Assembly: GCA_947504275.1 (NCBI GenBank)
Contig: CANNHA010000010.1
Location: 1-37,454 of the forward strand
Length of the DNA stretch: 37,454 bases
Reading direction: 5' to 3'
Origin: Flavobacteriales bacterium
GTDB taxonomy: Bacteria > Bacteroidota > Bacteroidia > Flavobacteriales_D > Sanyastnellaceae
The stretch's first letter is position 1; each line of letters starts with the position of its first letter. The notes below the pieces were generated by a model. That model was not told where the DNA came from and did no database searches. It worked only from the letters and a program-made list of their open reading frames with translations. Positions 37,269 through 37,454 of the stretch are shown here, piece by piece. Position numbers and translations under genes: made by a program.

Positions 37269-37454
37269 ATGTTGGATAAAAATGGAATTGCAAAAAGAAT
37301 TGCATTAGAAGTCAAAGACGGCATGTACGTCAACTTGGGCATTGGAATCCCCACATTGGTGGCCAATTATGTTCCCAATAACATTGAAGTAGTTCTGCAA
37401 TCGGAAAATGGACTACTCGGAACCGGACCATTTCCCTTTGAAGGAGAAGAAGAT
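37269..37454 (+). CDS. scoB: 3-oxoacid CoA-transferase subunit B (partial, runs off the right edge)
   Basis: The first 62 codons of the beta subunit, partner of scoA. The N-terminus [15 protein letters not shown] and the segments [19 protein letters not shown] and [13 protein letters not shown] fit the family; the Glu of SENG is the catalytic residue that forms the enzyme-CoA thioester. The remaining roughly 155 residues lie outside the window. Confidence 0.93.
   Translation, partial: MLDKNGIAKRIALEVKDGMYVNLGIGIPTLVANYVPNNIEVVLQSENGLLGTGPFPFEGEED

Overview
The window is a gene-dense piece of a Bacteroidota chromosome, most likely from the Flavobacteriales or a related aquatic lineage. The evidence is a full-length SprA (the giant type IX secretion translocon protein), a type A C-terminal sorting tail on a secreted protein, Bacteroidota-type TAnnTTTG promoter boxes, the gene order maeB-ruvA-sprA, a single bifunctional RelA/SpoT protein, and OstA-like and capsule/gliding outer-membrane families. 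I see no tRNA, rRNA, insertion sequence, phage gene or CRISPR array. No stretch longer than about 140 bases lacks a gene, so this reads as ordinary core chromosome rather than an island.

Layout. 1-3128 (minus): the N-terminal 1042 residues of a very large secreted protein with MopE-type calcium-like repeats, cut by the left edge. 3267-13093 (plus): rsh, fur and purA, then a tight chain of an OstA-like protein, glyA, a thioredoxin-domain YyaL-like protein, an unrecognised exported protein and a small lysine-rich lipoprotein. 13132-14688 (plus): a T9SS-exported fusion of cytochrome c and a copper monooxygenase-like domain. 14689-15255 (minus): ruvC. 15270-20890 (plus): an envelope and glycan run of glycosyltransferase 2, OppC-like permease, GDP-fucose synthase, Wzi/RemB-like barrel and WecA-type glycosyl-1-phosphate transferase. 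20892-32203 (minus): NAD-dependent epimerase, maeB, ruvA and sprA, read in that order. 32244-37454 (plus): uvrC, a class A penicillin-binding protein, scoA and the start of scoB, cut by the right edge.

How the genes fit together. The rsh-fur-purA block puts alarmone metabolism, a metalloregulator and a known ppGpp target side by side. SprA is the export channel that the cytochrome-monooxygenase, and probably the MopE-type protein, would use. The glycosyltransferase to WecA run looks like a surface polysaccharide or O-glycan assembly group. Start codons are often GTG or TTG (rsh, sprA, ruvC, the wecA-like gene, uvrC). Several promoter-like boxes lie only 4-15 bases from the start codon, suggesting leaderless or nearly leaderless transcripts.

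Most genes are confident family assignments. The points I rate highest are the cytochrome c/copper monooxygenase fusion, a four-cysteine zinc-ribbon-like insert in the extracytoplasmic part of the penicillin-binding protein, the Fur homologue without its CxxC zinc pair, and the recurrent near-leaderless promoter geometry. I found no convincing new multi-gene defence or mobile system.
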